A stretch of 40,044 nt of DNA from CAWJFP01 sp963842155 (GTDB taxonomy: Bacteria > Pseudomonadota > Alphaproteobacteria > JACZXZ01), in assembly GCA_963842155.1 (NCBI GenBank), contig CAWJFP010000002.1, positions 1 through 40,044 on the forward strand. The letters run 5' to 3'. The position numbers and the translations under genes were made by a program. The notes below the pieces were generated by a model. That model had not been told where the DNA came from. It did no database searches and was given only the letters and a program-made list of their open reading frames with translations. Numbering within the stretch: position 1 is the first letter of the stretch; each line of letters starts with the position of its first letter. Shown here in pieces: positions 9,524 to 20,879 of the stretch.

Positions 9524-9877
9524 GCCAGCAGCTCGTCAGCTGCCTTAGGGTCGTCGCTACAATTCGGCCATGACCGGGCGCTTCGGTCCGTCCTGCTCGG
9601 ACGATAATGACACCATCACGCGATCGCCTTCCCGCCGCCGCCGCATCGGCAAAAAGTAAAGCGCACCGGTCGGGTGGATGCGCGCCGCCGCTCGACCGTC
9701 GTCGCCGCGCGACGCCGGACGACGATCGCACGTCTCCTCTCCCGCGACGAGGAAGGCCGCGCGTCGCTGTTCTCGATGCCGGTAGGTCAGCGCGATACCG
9801 TTTCGGGTTCGCGCCGACGGCACCGCTTGCCCTTAAGGCATTCGTTGGTACCGACCGTAGGCGCCGGCGGGTCCGCC

Positions 9878-9901
9878 GCGGTAGATTCGGAAACTACTCA
9901 G
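9878..9901 (+). repeat. repeat copy A (core TCGGAAACTAC)
   Basis: A 24-base element matching 23424-23447 at all but one position. Its centre, GTAGATTCGGAAACTAC at 9881-9897, is a near-palindrome with arms GTAG/CTAC and TTC/GAA. It lies 200 bases upstream of the glucan synthase start. Confidence 0.7.
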
Positions 9902-9960
9902 ACCCGGCCGCCGCGATGCCTTCTAGTGGTCCGATTTGGGCCATAAAGCTCCCCGCCTGC

Positions 9961-9977
9961 GTAGTTTCCGAGGCTGC
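9961..9977 (-). repeat. repeat copy B, inverted relative to copy A
   Basis: The 11-base core is present on the minus strand (GTAGTTTCCGA at 9961-9971 on the plus strand). Together with copy A it forms an inverted pair separated by about 63 bases, in the manner of a small element with terminal repeats or a looped operator pair. Confidence 0.6.
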
Positions 9978-10100
9978 CGGCGCCGACGCTTCAGACGTTA
10001 TGGTCGGAAGGGTCCGCTCGGCGACCAAGCGGACTGCACGTCTGCGTAAACGTCGAAAACCCCGCACCCTTTCCATTAATCAAGTGAGTGGGGACGGTGG

Positions 10101-13100
10101 ATGAGCTTGCAACCCGGCAAACGCCGGTCTCCGGCGTACCGCATCTCTTCGCGTCAAGGCGAATTGGACGAGGTCGGCGAGGCGCTGCCGGCGGCATCCA
10201 TCATTACAAAGCTGCGCGCAAAATTGCGCAATTCGAACGCTCGCGCGCTCAAGCGAAGGCGGGCGACCATACCCGCTGCCCACGAAGAGCCGATCCGCGC
10301 GGAACTCTTCAGCATCGAGCGGCTCGAGCAGCATGGCGAGAGCCTCGCCGCCGCTCAACGCATCACGTCGAAGCCGACGACCGATCGACGGTTGGAGACG
10401 CGTCTTCGGGACAACGACCGGGCACTGCGCCTAGCCTATCACGCGACCATCGCGGCGATCCGTGAGGAACGTGCCATTACGCCCGCGGCAGAATGGCTGG
10501 TCGACAATTTTCACGTGGTCGAGGAGCAGGTTCGCGAGATCCGAATCGATCTTCCGCCGGGCTTCCATCGCCAGTTGCCCAAACTGATCGACGGGCCACT
10601 CGAGGGCCACCCACGCGTGTTCGGACTGGCCTGGGCATTCGTCGCCCATACGGACAGCCGTTTCGACCCGCAAATGCTGTGCCGGTTCGTGCGCGCCTAC
10701 CAGCGCGTAGAGCCGTTGACGATCGGCGAGCTCTGGGCGATCGCGATCACGCTGCGGGTCGTGCTCGTGGAGAATTTGCGACGTTTGGCGGATGACATCG
10801 TGAACTACCAAGTAGCCCGGCACGAGGCCAACACGCTGGCCGACCGGTTGCTGGGGACAAGTGGCCATGAGGCCGAGCCTGCCGAGACGGTCCTAGGACA
10901 CATCGACGGACCCTTATCGCCGGCATTCGCCGTCCAGCTGGTCCAACGCCTGCGCGAACAAGATCCGAGAGTAACGCCGGCGCTCCTCTGGCTGGATGAG
11001 CGCCTGGCAGCCCAGAAGACCACGGCTGATGACATTGTCCATGAGGAGCAGCAGCGCCAGGGCGCGGTGAACGTGACGATCCGCAATGTCATCACGAGCA
11101 TGCGCCTGATGTCTGCCATCGACTGGCGGGACCTGTTCGAGAGCATCAGCCTCGTCGATGCGATGCTGCGCGCGGAGAGCGATTTTGCCGCGCTCGATTT
11201 CCCGACGCGGGATTTGTATCGGCGCGCGATCGAAGAGCTAGCGCGAGGCTCGGACCACTCGGAGATCGACGTCACTCGACTTGCCCTCCTGGCTGCCAGG
11301 CGCGCGCGAGACGAGGCGCAAGGCGAAGACGATACGAACGCGGCTCGCAAGCAAGAGCCCGGCTATTACCTCATCGCGAAAGGACGGCCTGCATTCGAAA
11401 AGGCGATAGAGTTTCATGCCTCGATTAAGGGATGGCTCGTTCGCGCCAACGCGATCGTCGGAATTTCCGGCTATATCGCGGTCGTCGCGGTCGTGACAGC
11501 CGTCATCGCCGTGCCGTTGTTGAGCTGGGACATGGAACGGGATGGGGGCTGGGCCTTTTTGGCGTTGGCACTCCTGGCGCTGATCCCGGCGTCGGATGCG
11601 GCCATGGCGTTGGTGAATTGCGGTGTCACGAATCGATTTGGCGCCATCGCCCTGCCGGGTCTCGCACTTGCCGACGGTGTGCCTTCGAGCCTGCGCACGA
11701 TGATCGTTATGCCCACGCTATTGACGTCGCGCGGTGCGATCACCGAGCAGGTCAAGCGGCTGGAGGTTCATTATCTGGCAAATTCCGACGGCGACCTTTG
11801 CTTCGCCTTGCTCTCTGACTGGACCGACTCTGCGAGCGAGACCGCGCAGGATGACGACGAGCTGCTGAGAGCCGCCACCCAAGGAATCGCGGATTTGAAT
11901 CGACGTTACGGGCCGGCGCCGGCGGGTGCTCGCTTCCTCTTGCTCCATCGTCGCCGACTCTGGAACGAACGGCAGGGACAGTGGATGGGGTGGGAGCGTA
12001 AGCGGGGCAAGCTGCACGAGTTCAATCGATTGCTGCGTGGCGCCGCCGACACGACTTTCGCCTCGGCCGACGGCCGCCCGCCGGTTGTGCCCGACGGAGT
12101 CCGCTACGTCATCGTTCTCGACGTCGATACGCGTCTACCGAGAGGGGCCGCAAAGCGCCTGATCGGGAAGATGGCTCACGCGCTGAATCGTCCGACGCTC
12201 GACCCCAATTCCCGCCGCGTCATTGATGGTTACGCTGTACTCCAGCCGCGGGTCACGCCGTCATTGCCGGCCGGTGGAGAAGGATCGCTGTTTCAGCGTG
12301 TCTTCTCGAGTACCAGCGGCATGGATCCCTACGCCAGCGCGGTCTCGGACCTGTATCAGGATCTTTTCGGTGAAGGTTCGTATTGCGGAAAGGGGATCTA
12401 CGATGTGGATTTCTTCGAAGTCGCGCTAGCCGGGCGGATACCCGAGAACACGCTCCTCAGTCACGACCTTCTGGAGGGTATCTATGCTCGCGCGGGTCTG
12501 GTGTCCGATATCGAGGTCATCGACGAGTTTCCGACCCGTTACGACGTCGCCGTGGCGCGCCAGTATCGGTGGGCGCGCGGCGATTGGCAGTTGCTGCCCT
12601 GGATTCTCGGCCAGGAATCGACCTCGAACGGCGACCGACGCCGGCGCGCGATCCCGCTCGTCGGCCGATGGAAGATGATCGACAATCTACGTCGGTCATT
12701 GTCTGCGCCGGCCGGCATCCTGGCCCTGGTGGGCGGGTGGACGTTGCCGTTCGCCTCCGCGGAGTTGTGGAGCGCGTTCATCCTGACCACGATTGCTATA
12801 CCCCCTCTTCTCCCATTTCTCACCGGGATCCTGCCGCGAAGGCTCGGGCTCTCGAAGCGGGTCCATTTGCGGTCGGTCGGCGTCGATCTCCAGCTCGCGC
12901 TGTCGCAAATCTTGCTCCTCGTCACGTTTCTGGCTCATCAGGCCTGGGTGATGTCCGACGCGATCTTACGGACGCTATACCGCCTCATCGTGTCGCGCCG
13001 GAATCTGCTCGAATGGGTTACCGCCGCTCAGGCGAAGGTAAGTCCGCGGCTCGACCTGGCCGGATTCTACCGTCAGATGGTCGGCGGTCTCGCCCTCGCC

Positions 13101-16100
13101 GTCGTGGCAGCGGTTCTCGTTGCGTGGGGCGAGCCGAGCTCCTGGCCGGTCGCGGCGCCGTTCGTGATTCTTTGGTTGTTGTCGCCGGCCGTCGCGCGAT
13201 GGACGAGTCTGCCGGCGTCGGCATCGGCTCTCCCGCCTCTCTCCGCCGTGGACATACAGGCGCTGCGCTCGATCGCACGCCGCACCTGGCGCTTCTTCGA
13301 AACCTTCGTCACGGCGGAGGACCACATGCTCCCGCCCGACAATTTTCAAGAAGAGCCGCTACCGGTGGTCGCCCATCGAACATCGCCCACGAATCTTGGC
13401 CTGTACCTTTTATCCGTGGCGGCTGCCCGCGATTTCGGCTGGATCGGCTTGATCGAGACCGTCGAGCTTCTCGAGGCAACTCTCCAAACGATGAGCAGGC
13501 TCGAGCGCTTCCGTGGCCATTTCTACAATTGGTACGGCACGCTCGATCTTCGTCCGCTGGATCCGAAGTACATCTCCGCGGTCGATAGCGGTAATCTTGC
13601 GGGACACCTGATCGCCCTATGGAACGCCTGTGAGGAAATGGCCAAGCGACCCATGACGGATCCGCAATGGCTCCTCGGGATCGGCGATGCGCTGGAATTG
13701 ATGCGCGAATCCCTGCGCGGGGTCGGCGACGATCCAGGATCGGCGACCCGCAAACATTTGGACGACGCACTCGACAGTCTCGCGGCTTCGCTCGGACAGG
13801 CTCCGTCGACACCGGTGGATATCGCGCGGCGGTTGAAGGAGCTTGCGCTTCACGCCAAGAACCTCGCCGACATTGCGCGAACGTTGAACGAGGAACGCCG
13901 CGAGAGCACCGGCGCCAGCACCGAAGCGCTGAGCTGGGCGGAGGCGGTTCGCGCATCCGTGCTCAGTCATCAGCGAGACCTTGACTCCCTGATGCCGTGG
14001 GCGGCGCTTATCGCCCATGACATTGCGATTGCCGCGCCGGGAGGCGTCGAAAGAAAAGCGCCCGACGACGATGAGTTGGCCCCGTTGCTCGGCGCCATGC
14101 CGACATTGGCCAAACTGCCCGAGCTCTGTGAGAGCGGCAATCGCCATTTTGTCGCGCCGGCGCGCAGAATTGGCAGGGCAGCCCGATTCTGCGGGGCACG
14201 CTCACCCTGAGATCGACGCTCTGATCGACGGCTTCAAGCGCTCCGCCCAAGCGGTCCCGGCGTTCGAGGGCCGCCTCGTGACGCTGGGCGAGATGGCACG
14301 CGAGATGTTCGCGGCGATGGCGTTCGGTTTTCTTTTCGACCCGGAGCGCGAGCTGCTCTCGATCGGATATCGGGTTGACGATGGGAGCCTCGACCCCAAT
14401 TGCTACGACCTGCTCGCGTCCGAAGCGCGTCTCGCGAGCTTCGTCGCGATCGCCAAGGGAGACCTGCCCACCCGCCACTGGTTCCGGCTCGGACGTGCCG
14501 TGGCACCGGTCGGGTATGGTTCCGCGTTGCTCTCATGGTCCGGGTCGATGTTCGAGTACCTGATGCCATCATTGGTCATGCGCGCGCCGGCCGGAAGTCT
14601 CCTCGAGCAGACGAGCCGCCAAGTCGTGCGTCAGCAGATGAAGTACGGCGCCATGCGCGGGGTGCCGTGGGGCGCTTCGGAATCCGCTTATAATGCACGA
14701 GACCTGGAATTCACCTATCAATATTCGAGCTTTGGCATCCCGGACCTCGGTTTCAAGCGGGGGCTCGGCGACAACACCGTTATCGCGCCTTATGCGACGG
14801 CACTTGCGGCAATGGTCAATCCGCAGGCCGCGGCACGCAACTTCGCGCGTCTGGCCGAAATCGGCGGCCGGGGTCGGTATGGCTGGTATGAGGCCCTCGA
14901 CTACACAAAGGCGCGTCTCCCTGAAGGCGCGGACGTGGCTATCGTTCGCGCTTACATGGCGCATCACCAGGGAATGAGCGTGATTGCCATCGCCGATGCT
15001 CTTCACGATGGGACGATGCGCGCCCGCTTTCACGCCGAGCCGATCATTCAAGCGGCAGAGCTCCTGCTACAGGAACGAATGCCCCACGATGTGGCGCTAT
15101 CCGAACCCAAGACCGAGACGGTGGAAGCAGCACCCGGTAACGGCGACCTTCTATCGTCGACCCAGCGCCGATTCAATTCTCCGCACGCTCTTACGCCGCG
15201 CACGCACCTGCTCTCGAACGGCAGATATGCGGTGATGATCACCGCGGCGGGTTCGGGATACAGCCGATGGCGGGACATTGCGGTCACGCGATGGCGGGAG
15301 GACGTCACCTGCGATAACTGGGGCAGTTACGTTTTCCTTCGAGATACGCGCAGCGGCGAGGTGTGGTCGGCGGGCTATCAACCGAGCGGAGCCGAGCCGG
15401 ACCGTTACGAGGTCGCTTTCTCCGAGGGCCGGGCCGAAATCGTCAGGCACGACGGAACGATCACGACGACGCTGGAAGTGGCGGTCTCATCGGAGGACGA
15501 CGCGGAGGTTCGCCGCGTGTCGATCACCAATCTCGGCAGCCAGGTTCGGGAAATCGAGCTGACCTCCTACGCTGAAGTCGTGTTGGCGCCGCACGCCGCC
15601 GACGATGCGCATCCGGCGTTCTCGAAGCTGTTCGTCGAAACGGAATTCATTGCCGATGTCGGCGCCATTCTGGCCACGCGGCGGCGAGGATCGCCCGGGG
15701 GCCTCGCAGGCCTGGGCAGCGCATCTCGCCGTCGTCGAGGGCGAGACCATCGGCGATGTGCAGTTCGAGACCGATCGGGCGCGCTTCCTCGGGCGCGGAC
15801 GCGGGGTTCGGACGCCGATCGCCCTGGTCCGTGGCTCGCGGCTCTCCAACACGGTCGGCGCCGTGCTCGATCCAATCTTCAGCCTTCGCTGCCATGTGCG
15901 GGTTCCGCCGCGGACGACCGCACGCGTGGCGTTCTGGACGCTGATCGCCCCCTCGCGCAAAGAAGCGCTCGATCTTGTGGACAAGCATCACGGCGCCATG
16001 GCGTTCGACCGCGCGACCACGCTGGCCTGGACCCAAGCGCAACTGGAGCTCCGTCACCTCGGGATTGGCGCCGGCGAAGCACACCTCTTCCAGCGCCTCG

Positions 16101-19038
16101 CCAATCGCGTGCTGTATGCCGACCCGACATTGCGTCCGACCTCCGAGGTACTCATACGGGGCGGCGGCGCGCCATCGCTGCTTTGGGCTCACGGGATCTC
16201 CGGCGACCTGCCGATCGTCCTGGTCCGCATCGACGATGCCAGCGAAATCGAGATTGTCCGGCAACTTCTCCTCGCCCACGAATATTGGCGGATGAAGCAG
16301 CTTTCCGTCGATCTCGTGATCTTGAATGAAAGGCCCTCGTCATACGCACAGGATCTCCAGATCTCTCTCGAGGCCCTGGTTCGAGCGAATCGATCCCGGC
16401 CGAGGCCGACGGGAGAAGGCGTCCAGGGAGCGATATTCATCCTGCGCGCCGACCTGGTCTCGGTCGAGGTGCGCAATCTGCTCCAGACGGCGGCCCGAGC
16501 TGTGCTCGTCGCTCATCGCGGGACCCTCGTCGAGCAGGTCAGAAGACTGTCGGAGCCCAAGCCACCGGCCCCGCCGCCGAGACGCTTGCCGGCACATGCC
16601 ATCCCAAGCCGCCTCCGCCGCGACCACTGCGCGAGTTTTTCAACGGCCTCGGCGGTTTCGCCGACAATGGACGGGAATACGTGGTGACCCTCGAAAAGGG
16701 ACAATGGACGCCCGCGCCCTGGATCAACGTCGTCTGCAACCGTTCCTTCGGCTTTCAGACCTCGGTCGAGGGCAGCGGCTACACCTGGTCGCTCAATAGC
16801 CAGCAGAACCACCTCACACCATGGTCGAACGATCCCGTGAGCGATGCGCCGGGCGAGGCGATCTATGTTCGCGATGAGGACAGCGGGGAATTATGGGGTC
16901 CCACGGCTCTTCCGATCCGCGAGGAAGGCTCGTCATACGTCGTTCGACACGGTCAGGGCTATAGCCGGTTCGAGCACGTCTCGCATGGCATTTCGCTCGA
17001 GCTGCTGCAATACGTGCCGGTTGACGATCCGATCAAGATATCCCGGCTGAAGATCACGAATCATTCCGGACGATCTCGGCGTCTCTCGGTTACGGCCTAT
17101 GTCGAGTGGGTGCTCGGCCCCTCTCGCAGCGCCTCTGCGCCGTTCGTCGTCACCGAGATCGACGCAGAGACCGGGGCGATGCTTGCGCGCAATCCCTGGA
17201 GCATCGAGTTCGGGAAACGCGTGGCATTTGCGGACCTCGCCGGCCGGCAGCTCTCATGGACAGGCGACCGGACGGAGTTCCTGGGCCGTAATGGCACGCT
17301 CGACGAGCCGGCAGCGCTTGCCGGCACGGCAGCGCTCTCCAACCGGGTCGGCGCCGGTCTCGATCCCTGCGGCGCTCTCCAAACCCGGCTGGAGCTCGAG
17401 GCGAACGGTACGGCCGAGATCGTTTTCCTTCTCGGCGAGACGGCGACGAAAGCCGATGCACAATCGTTGCTGAAAAAATACCGAACCGCCGATCTCGATG
17501 CCGTTCTTGGCGCGGTCATCTGTTTCTGGGACGACGCGCTTGGCGCGGTGCAGGTGACGACACCCGACCGTTCCATGGACATTCTGCTGAACCGTTGGCT
17601 GCTCTACCAGACCCTCGCCTGTCGCGTGTGGGCGCGTTCTGCCTTCTATCAGGCGAGCGGCGCTTACGGCTTTCGTGACCAGCTTCAGGATGTGATGGCG
17701 CTCTGCGTGTCGAAGCCGGAGGTGACGCGCGAGCATCTGCTGCGCGCGGCGGCGCGGCAGTTCGTCGAGGGCGACGTACAGCACTGGTGGCTGCCGGAAT
17801 CGGGGCGAGGGATACGCACGCGCGTCTCCGATGACCGGGTCTGGCTGCCTTATGTTGTCGCCCATTACGTCGAGGTCACAGGCGATCTCGACGTCCTGGA
17901 CGAAATGATTCCGTTTCTCGAAGGGCCGACGTTGCACGAGGAAGAGCACGACGCCTTCTTTCAACCCACTGTGTCCGGCGAGCAGGCCACGCTGTTCGAG
18001 CACTGCGCGCTGGCCCTCGACCAGAGTCTCGCACTCGGCAGCCACGGTTTGCCTCTGATCGGCACGGGAGACTGGAACGACGGCATGAATCGCGTTGGAG
18101 AGCAGGGAAAGGGCGAAAGCATCTGGCTCGGCTGGTTTCTTCACGCCGCCCTTACGGCGTTCGCACGCCTGGCCGATGGTCGCGACGAGCAGGAACGCGC
18201 CGCGGATTGGCGGCGACATACGGCTGCCTTGGGAGAGGCCCTCGAGCGCGACGGCTGGGACGGGGATTGGTATCGTCGGGCCTATTTCGATGACGGAACA
18301 CCGCTCGGTTCCGCCTCGAGCAGCGAATGCCGCATCGACTCGATCGCGCAGTCGTGGAGCGTGATCTCCCGGGCCGCCGATCCGGCCCGCGCCGCGCGCG
18401 CCATGGCGGCGGTGGAGAAATACCTGGTCCGCCGCGATGACGGCTTGGTCCTGCTCTTCACCCCACCCTTCGACCAGACGCCGCTCGACCCCGGATATAT
18501 CAAAGGCTATCCGCCCGGCATCCGGGAGAACGGCGGTCAATATACGCATGGCGCACTCTGGTCGGTGATCGCATTCGCCATGCTCGGCGACGGCGACAAG
18601 GCCGGCGAGCTGTTCTCGATCCTGAACCCCATCAACCACGCAAGTACGCCCGACGCCGTTCACCGCTACAAGGTCGAGCCCTACGTCGTCTGCGCCGACC
18701 TCTATTCCACGCCGCCCCATGTCGGACGCGGCGGATGGACCTGGTACACCGGCTCGGCCGGATGGATGTACCGGGCCGGTCTCGAATGGATCCTCGGCTT
18801 CCGTTTACGGGGAGCAATGCTGCTCATCGATCCTTGCATACCGAAGACATGGCCGGGCTTCGGAATAATGTTCCGATACCACTCCGCCCGTTACGACATA
18901 CAGGTCGAGAACCCAGGCGGCGTCAGCCGCGGTATCGTCCGCGCGGAGCTCGACGGCGTGACGCTGCCCGGAAATCAGGCGCGGATCACGCTGGCGGACG
19001 ACGGCGCGACCCACCGCGTACGGATCGTCCTCGGATGA
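10101..19038 (+). pseudogene. ndvB: cyclic beta-1,2-glucan synthase (NdvB/ChvB/Cgs type), full-length but broken by three frameshifts
   Basis: The span would encode about 2,980 residues, like NdvB. It reads in successive frames: 10101 to about 14145, to about 15690, to about 16560, then to 19038. The first part has several membrane helices (near 11.45 kb and 12.7-13.2 kb) and the GT84 transferase domain, with DVDTR near residue 674, GEGSYCGKGIYDVDFF, and QYRWARGDWQ. A glucoamylase-like segment (TSPTNLGLYLLSVAAARDFGW) follows at about 13.4 kb. The C-terminal GH94 phosphorylase domain has GTGDWNDGMNRVG. The protein starts, extends and cyclises membrane-bound beta-1,2-glucan from UDP-glucose. 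All catalytic motifs are intact, so the shifts are recent or are sequence errors. Phosphoglucomutase follows after 80 bases, supplying the precursor route. Confidence 0.85.
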
Positions 19039-19118
19039 CAAGCCGTCGCCCCGCAGTGAAAATCGCGCCCGGCACACCGCCGTGGCGATCGTCATCTCGA
19101 TTATGAAGGGAGAAGGAA

Positions 19119-20780
19119 GTGACTGTCCAGGTAAGCCCGCTCGCGGGCAAAACAGTCGAGCCATCGATGCTGGTCAATGTGCCGCGGCTGGTGACAGCCT
19201 ATTTCACCGGCAAGCCGGACCCGACGGTCCCGTCGCAGCGCGTCGCGTTCGGCACGTCGGGCCATCGTGGATCCGCCTTCGACAACGCCTTCAACGAGGC
19301 ACATATCCTGGCGATCAGCCAGGCGATCTGTCATCACCGGAGCCGCAACGGCGTCACCGGCCCGCTGTTCATCGGGATCGACACGCACGCACTTTCCGAA
19401 CCCGCCTTGGCAAGCGCGCTCGAGGTATTTGCCGCCAATGACGTCGATGCGATGATCGACGAGCACCGCGGATACACGCCGACGCCCGTCATTTCGCACG
19501 CGATCCTGACCTACAACAAGAACCGCAAGAGCGGTCTCGCCGACGGGATCGTCATCACCCCTTCGCATAATCCACCCGAGGACGGCGGCTTCAAATACAA
19601 CCCGCCGAATGGCGGACCGGCCGATACCGACGTAACCACCTGGATCGAGCGCGCCGCAAACGCGCTGCTCGAGAAGAATCTCGACGGCGTGCTGCGGATT
19701 CCGTACGACCGCGCACGCAAATCTCCCTACGTCCACCGCTACGATTATATCGGCTCCTATGTCGCCGACCTCGCGAACGTCGTCGACATGGAGGCTATTC
19801 GCTCGTCGGGCGTGAAGATCGGGATCGATCCGCTGGGCGGCGCGAGCGTCCATTTTTGGCAACCGATCATCGAACGATATGGCATCGCGGCGACGATCGT
19901 CAGCGACGCGATCGATCCGACCTTTCGGTTCATGACGGTCGATTGGGACGGGAAGATTCGAATGGATTGCTCGTCGCCCTATGCCATGGCGCGGCTGATC
20001 GGCATGCGCGAGAAATTCGACGTCGCCTTCGCCAACGACACCGATGCCGACCGGCATGGAATCGTGACCCGATCGAACGGTCTGATGAATCCCAATCATT
20101 ACCTCGCGGCCGCCATTTCCTATCTCTGCGGAAGTCGTCCCGACTGGAGCGGCAGCTGCGCCGTCGGCAAGACAGTGGTCAGCAGCGGCATCATCGATCG
20201 CGTCGCGGCGCAGCTCGGCCGCAAGCTCGTCGAGGTGCCCGTGGGTTTCAAATGGTTCGTCGACGGCCTGATCGACGGCTCGCTCGGCTTCGCCGGCGAG
20301 GAGAGCGCCGGCGCCGCTTTCCTGCGGCGGGATGGATCGGTCTGGACGACGGACAAGGACGGACTGATCCTCGGTCTGCTCGCCGCGGAAATCACCGCGC
20401 GAACCAAGCGGGACCCGGGCGAAGCCTTTGATCGCCTGACGCGAGAGCTGGGCGTGCCCTTCTACGAGAGGATCGACGCGCCCGCGACGTCTGAACAGAA
20501 AGCGCTGCTGAAGGCGCTTTCCCCCGCTCAGATCGACATGACAGAGCTCGCCGGCGAGCCGATAAGCGCGATGCTTACGGTCGCTCCGGGCAACGGCGCT
20601 CCGTTCGGCGGCATCAAGGTGATCGCCGAGAGCGGATGGTTTGCCGCGCGACCGTCCGGCACGGAGGATGTTTACAAGATCTATGCCGAGAGCTTCCGCA
20701 GCGAGGATCACTTGCGGCGCATCCAACATGAGGCGAAAGCCGCCATCGCGGGCTTTTTCGAGACGGCGAAAGCTGCATGA
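19119..20780 (+). CDS. pgm: phosphoglucomutase (alpha-D-glucose phosphate-specific)
   Basis: A 553-residue phosphohexomutase of the E. coli Pgm type. It interconverts glucose-6-phosphate and glucose-1-phosphate. The phosphoserine loop is TPSHNPPEDGG (Ser149), the metal loop is NDTDADRHG, the sugar-binding loop is GEESAGAAF, and the phosphate-binding loop near the C-terminus is RPSGTEDVYK. The start is GTG 19119, supported by GGGAGAAGGAA directly upstream. It follows the glucan synthase by 80 bases on the same strand. Glucose-1-phosphate is the precursor of UDP-glucose, so co-expression with a beta-1,2-glucan synthase makes metabolic sense. All four active-site loops are intact. Confidence 0.96.
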   Translation: MTVQVSPLAGKTVEPSMLVNVPRLVTAYFTGKPDPTVPSQRVAFGTSGHRGSAFDNAFNEAHILAISQAICHHRSRNGVTGPLFIGIDTHALSEPALASALEVFAANDVDAMIDEHRGYTPTPVISHAILTYNKNRKSGLADGIVITPSHNPPEDGGFKYNPPNGGPADTDVTTWIERAANALLEKNLDGVLRIPYDRARKSPYVHRYDYIGSYVADLANVVDMEAIRSSGVKIGIDPLGGASVHFWQPIIERYGIAATIVSDAIDPTFRFMTVDWDGKIRMDCSSPYAMARLIGMREKFDVAFANDTDADRHGIVTRSNGLMNPNHYLAAAISYLCGSRPDWSGSCAVGKTVVSSGIIDRVAAQLGRKLVEVPVGFKWFVDGLIDGSLGFAGEESAGAAFLRRDGSVWTTDKDGLILGLLAAEITARTKRDPGEAFDRLTRELGVPFYERIDAPATSEQKALLKALSPAQIDMTELAGEPISAMLTVAPGNGAPFGGIKVIAESGWFAARPSGTEDVYKIYAESFRSEDHLRRIQHEAKAAIAGFFETAKAA

Positions 20781-20879
20781 GATCGCAGAATCGCCGCCGG
20801 GTATCGTCGCATTGGCGGCGCGGGCTCGCGGCTCACCCGAAGCCGAACGTCGCAGCCGAGACGTTGCAGTAGGTAGTTC

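Larger units (their letters stand above)
9524..10100. other. intergenic region upstream of the cyclic glucan synthase
   Basis: No convincing gene is seen. An open frame on the minus strand (9557-9823) has an arginine-rich, non-protein-like translation for most of its length. The region separates the divergent HAD/glucoamylase/flavoprotein unit from the glucan synthase unit and carries two inverted copies of the TCGGAAACTAC repeat. Confidence 0.5.

Noticed and set aside
9557..9823. Minus-strand open frame of 88 codons upstream of the HAD gene
   Set aside because: Mostly arginine-rich low-quality translation, no good ribosome-binding site and no recognised family.
9887..9901. GGAAA-containing repeat as an EcfG (GGAAC) stress promoter
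   Set aside because: The -35 element does not match GGAAC and no CGTT -10 element is found at the required distance.
17254..18720. Long minus-strand open frame inside the GH94 domain of the glucan synthase
   Set aside because: No conserved motif or ribosome-binding site; a by-product of high GC opposite a genuine coding frame.
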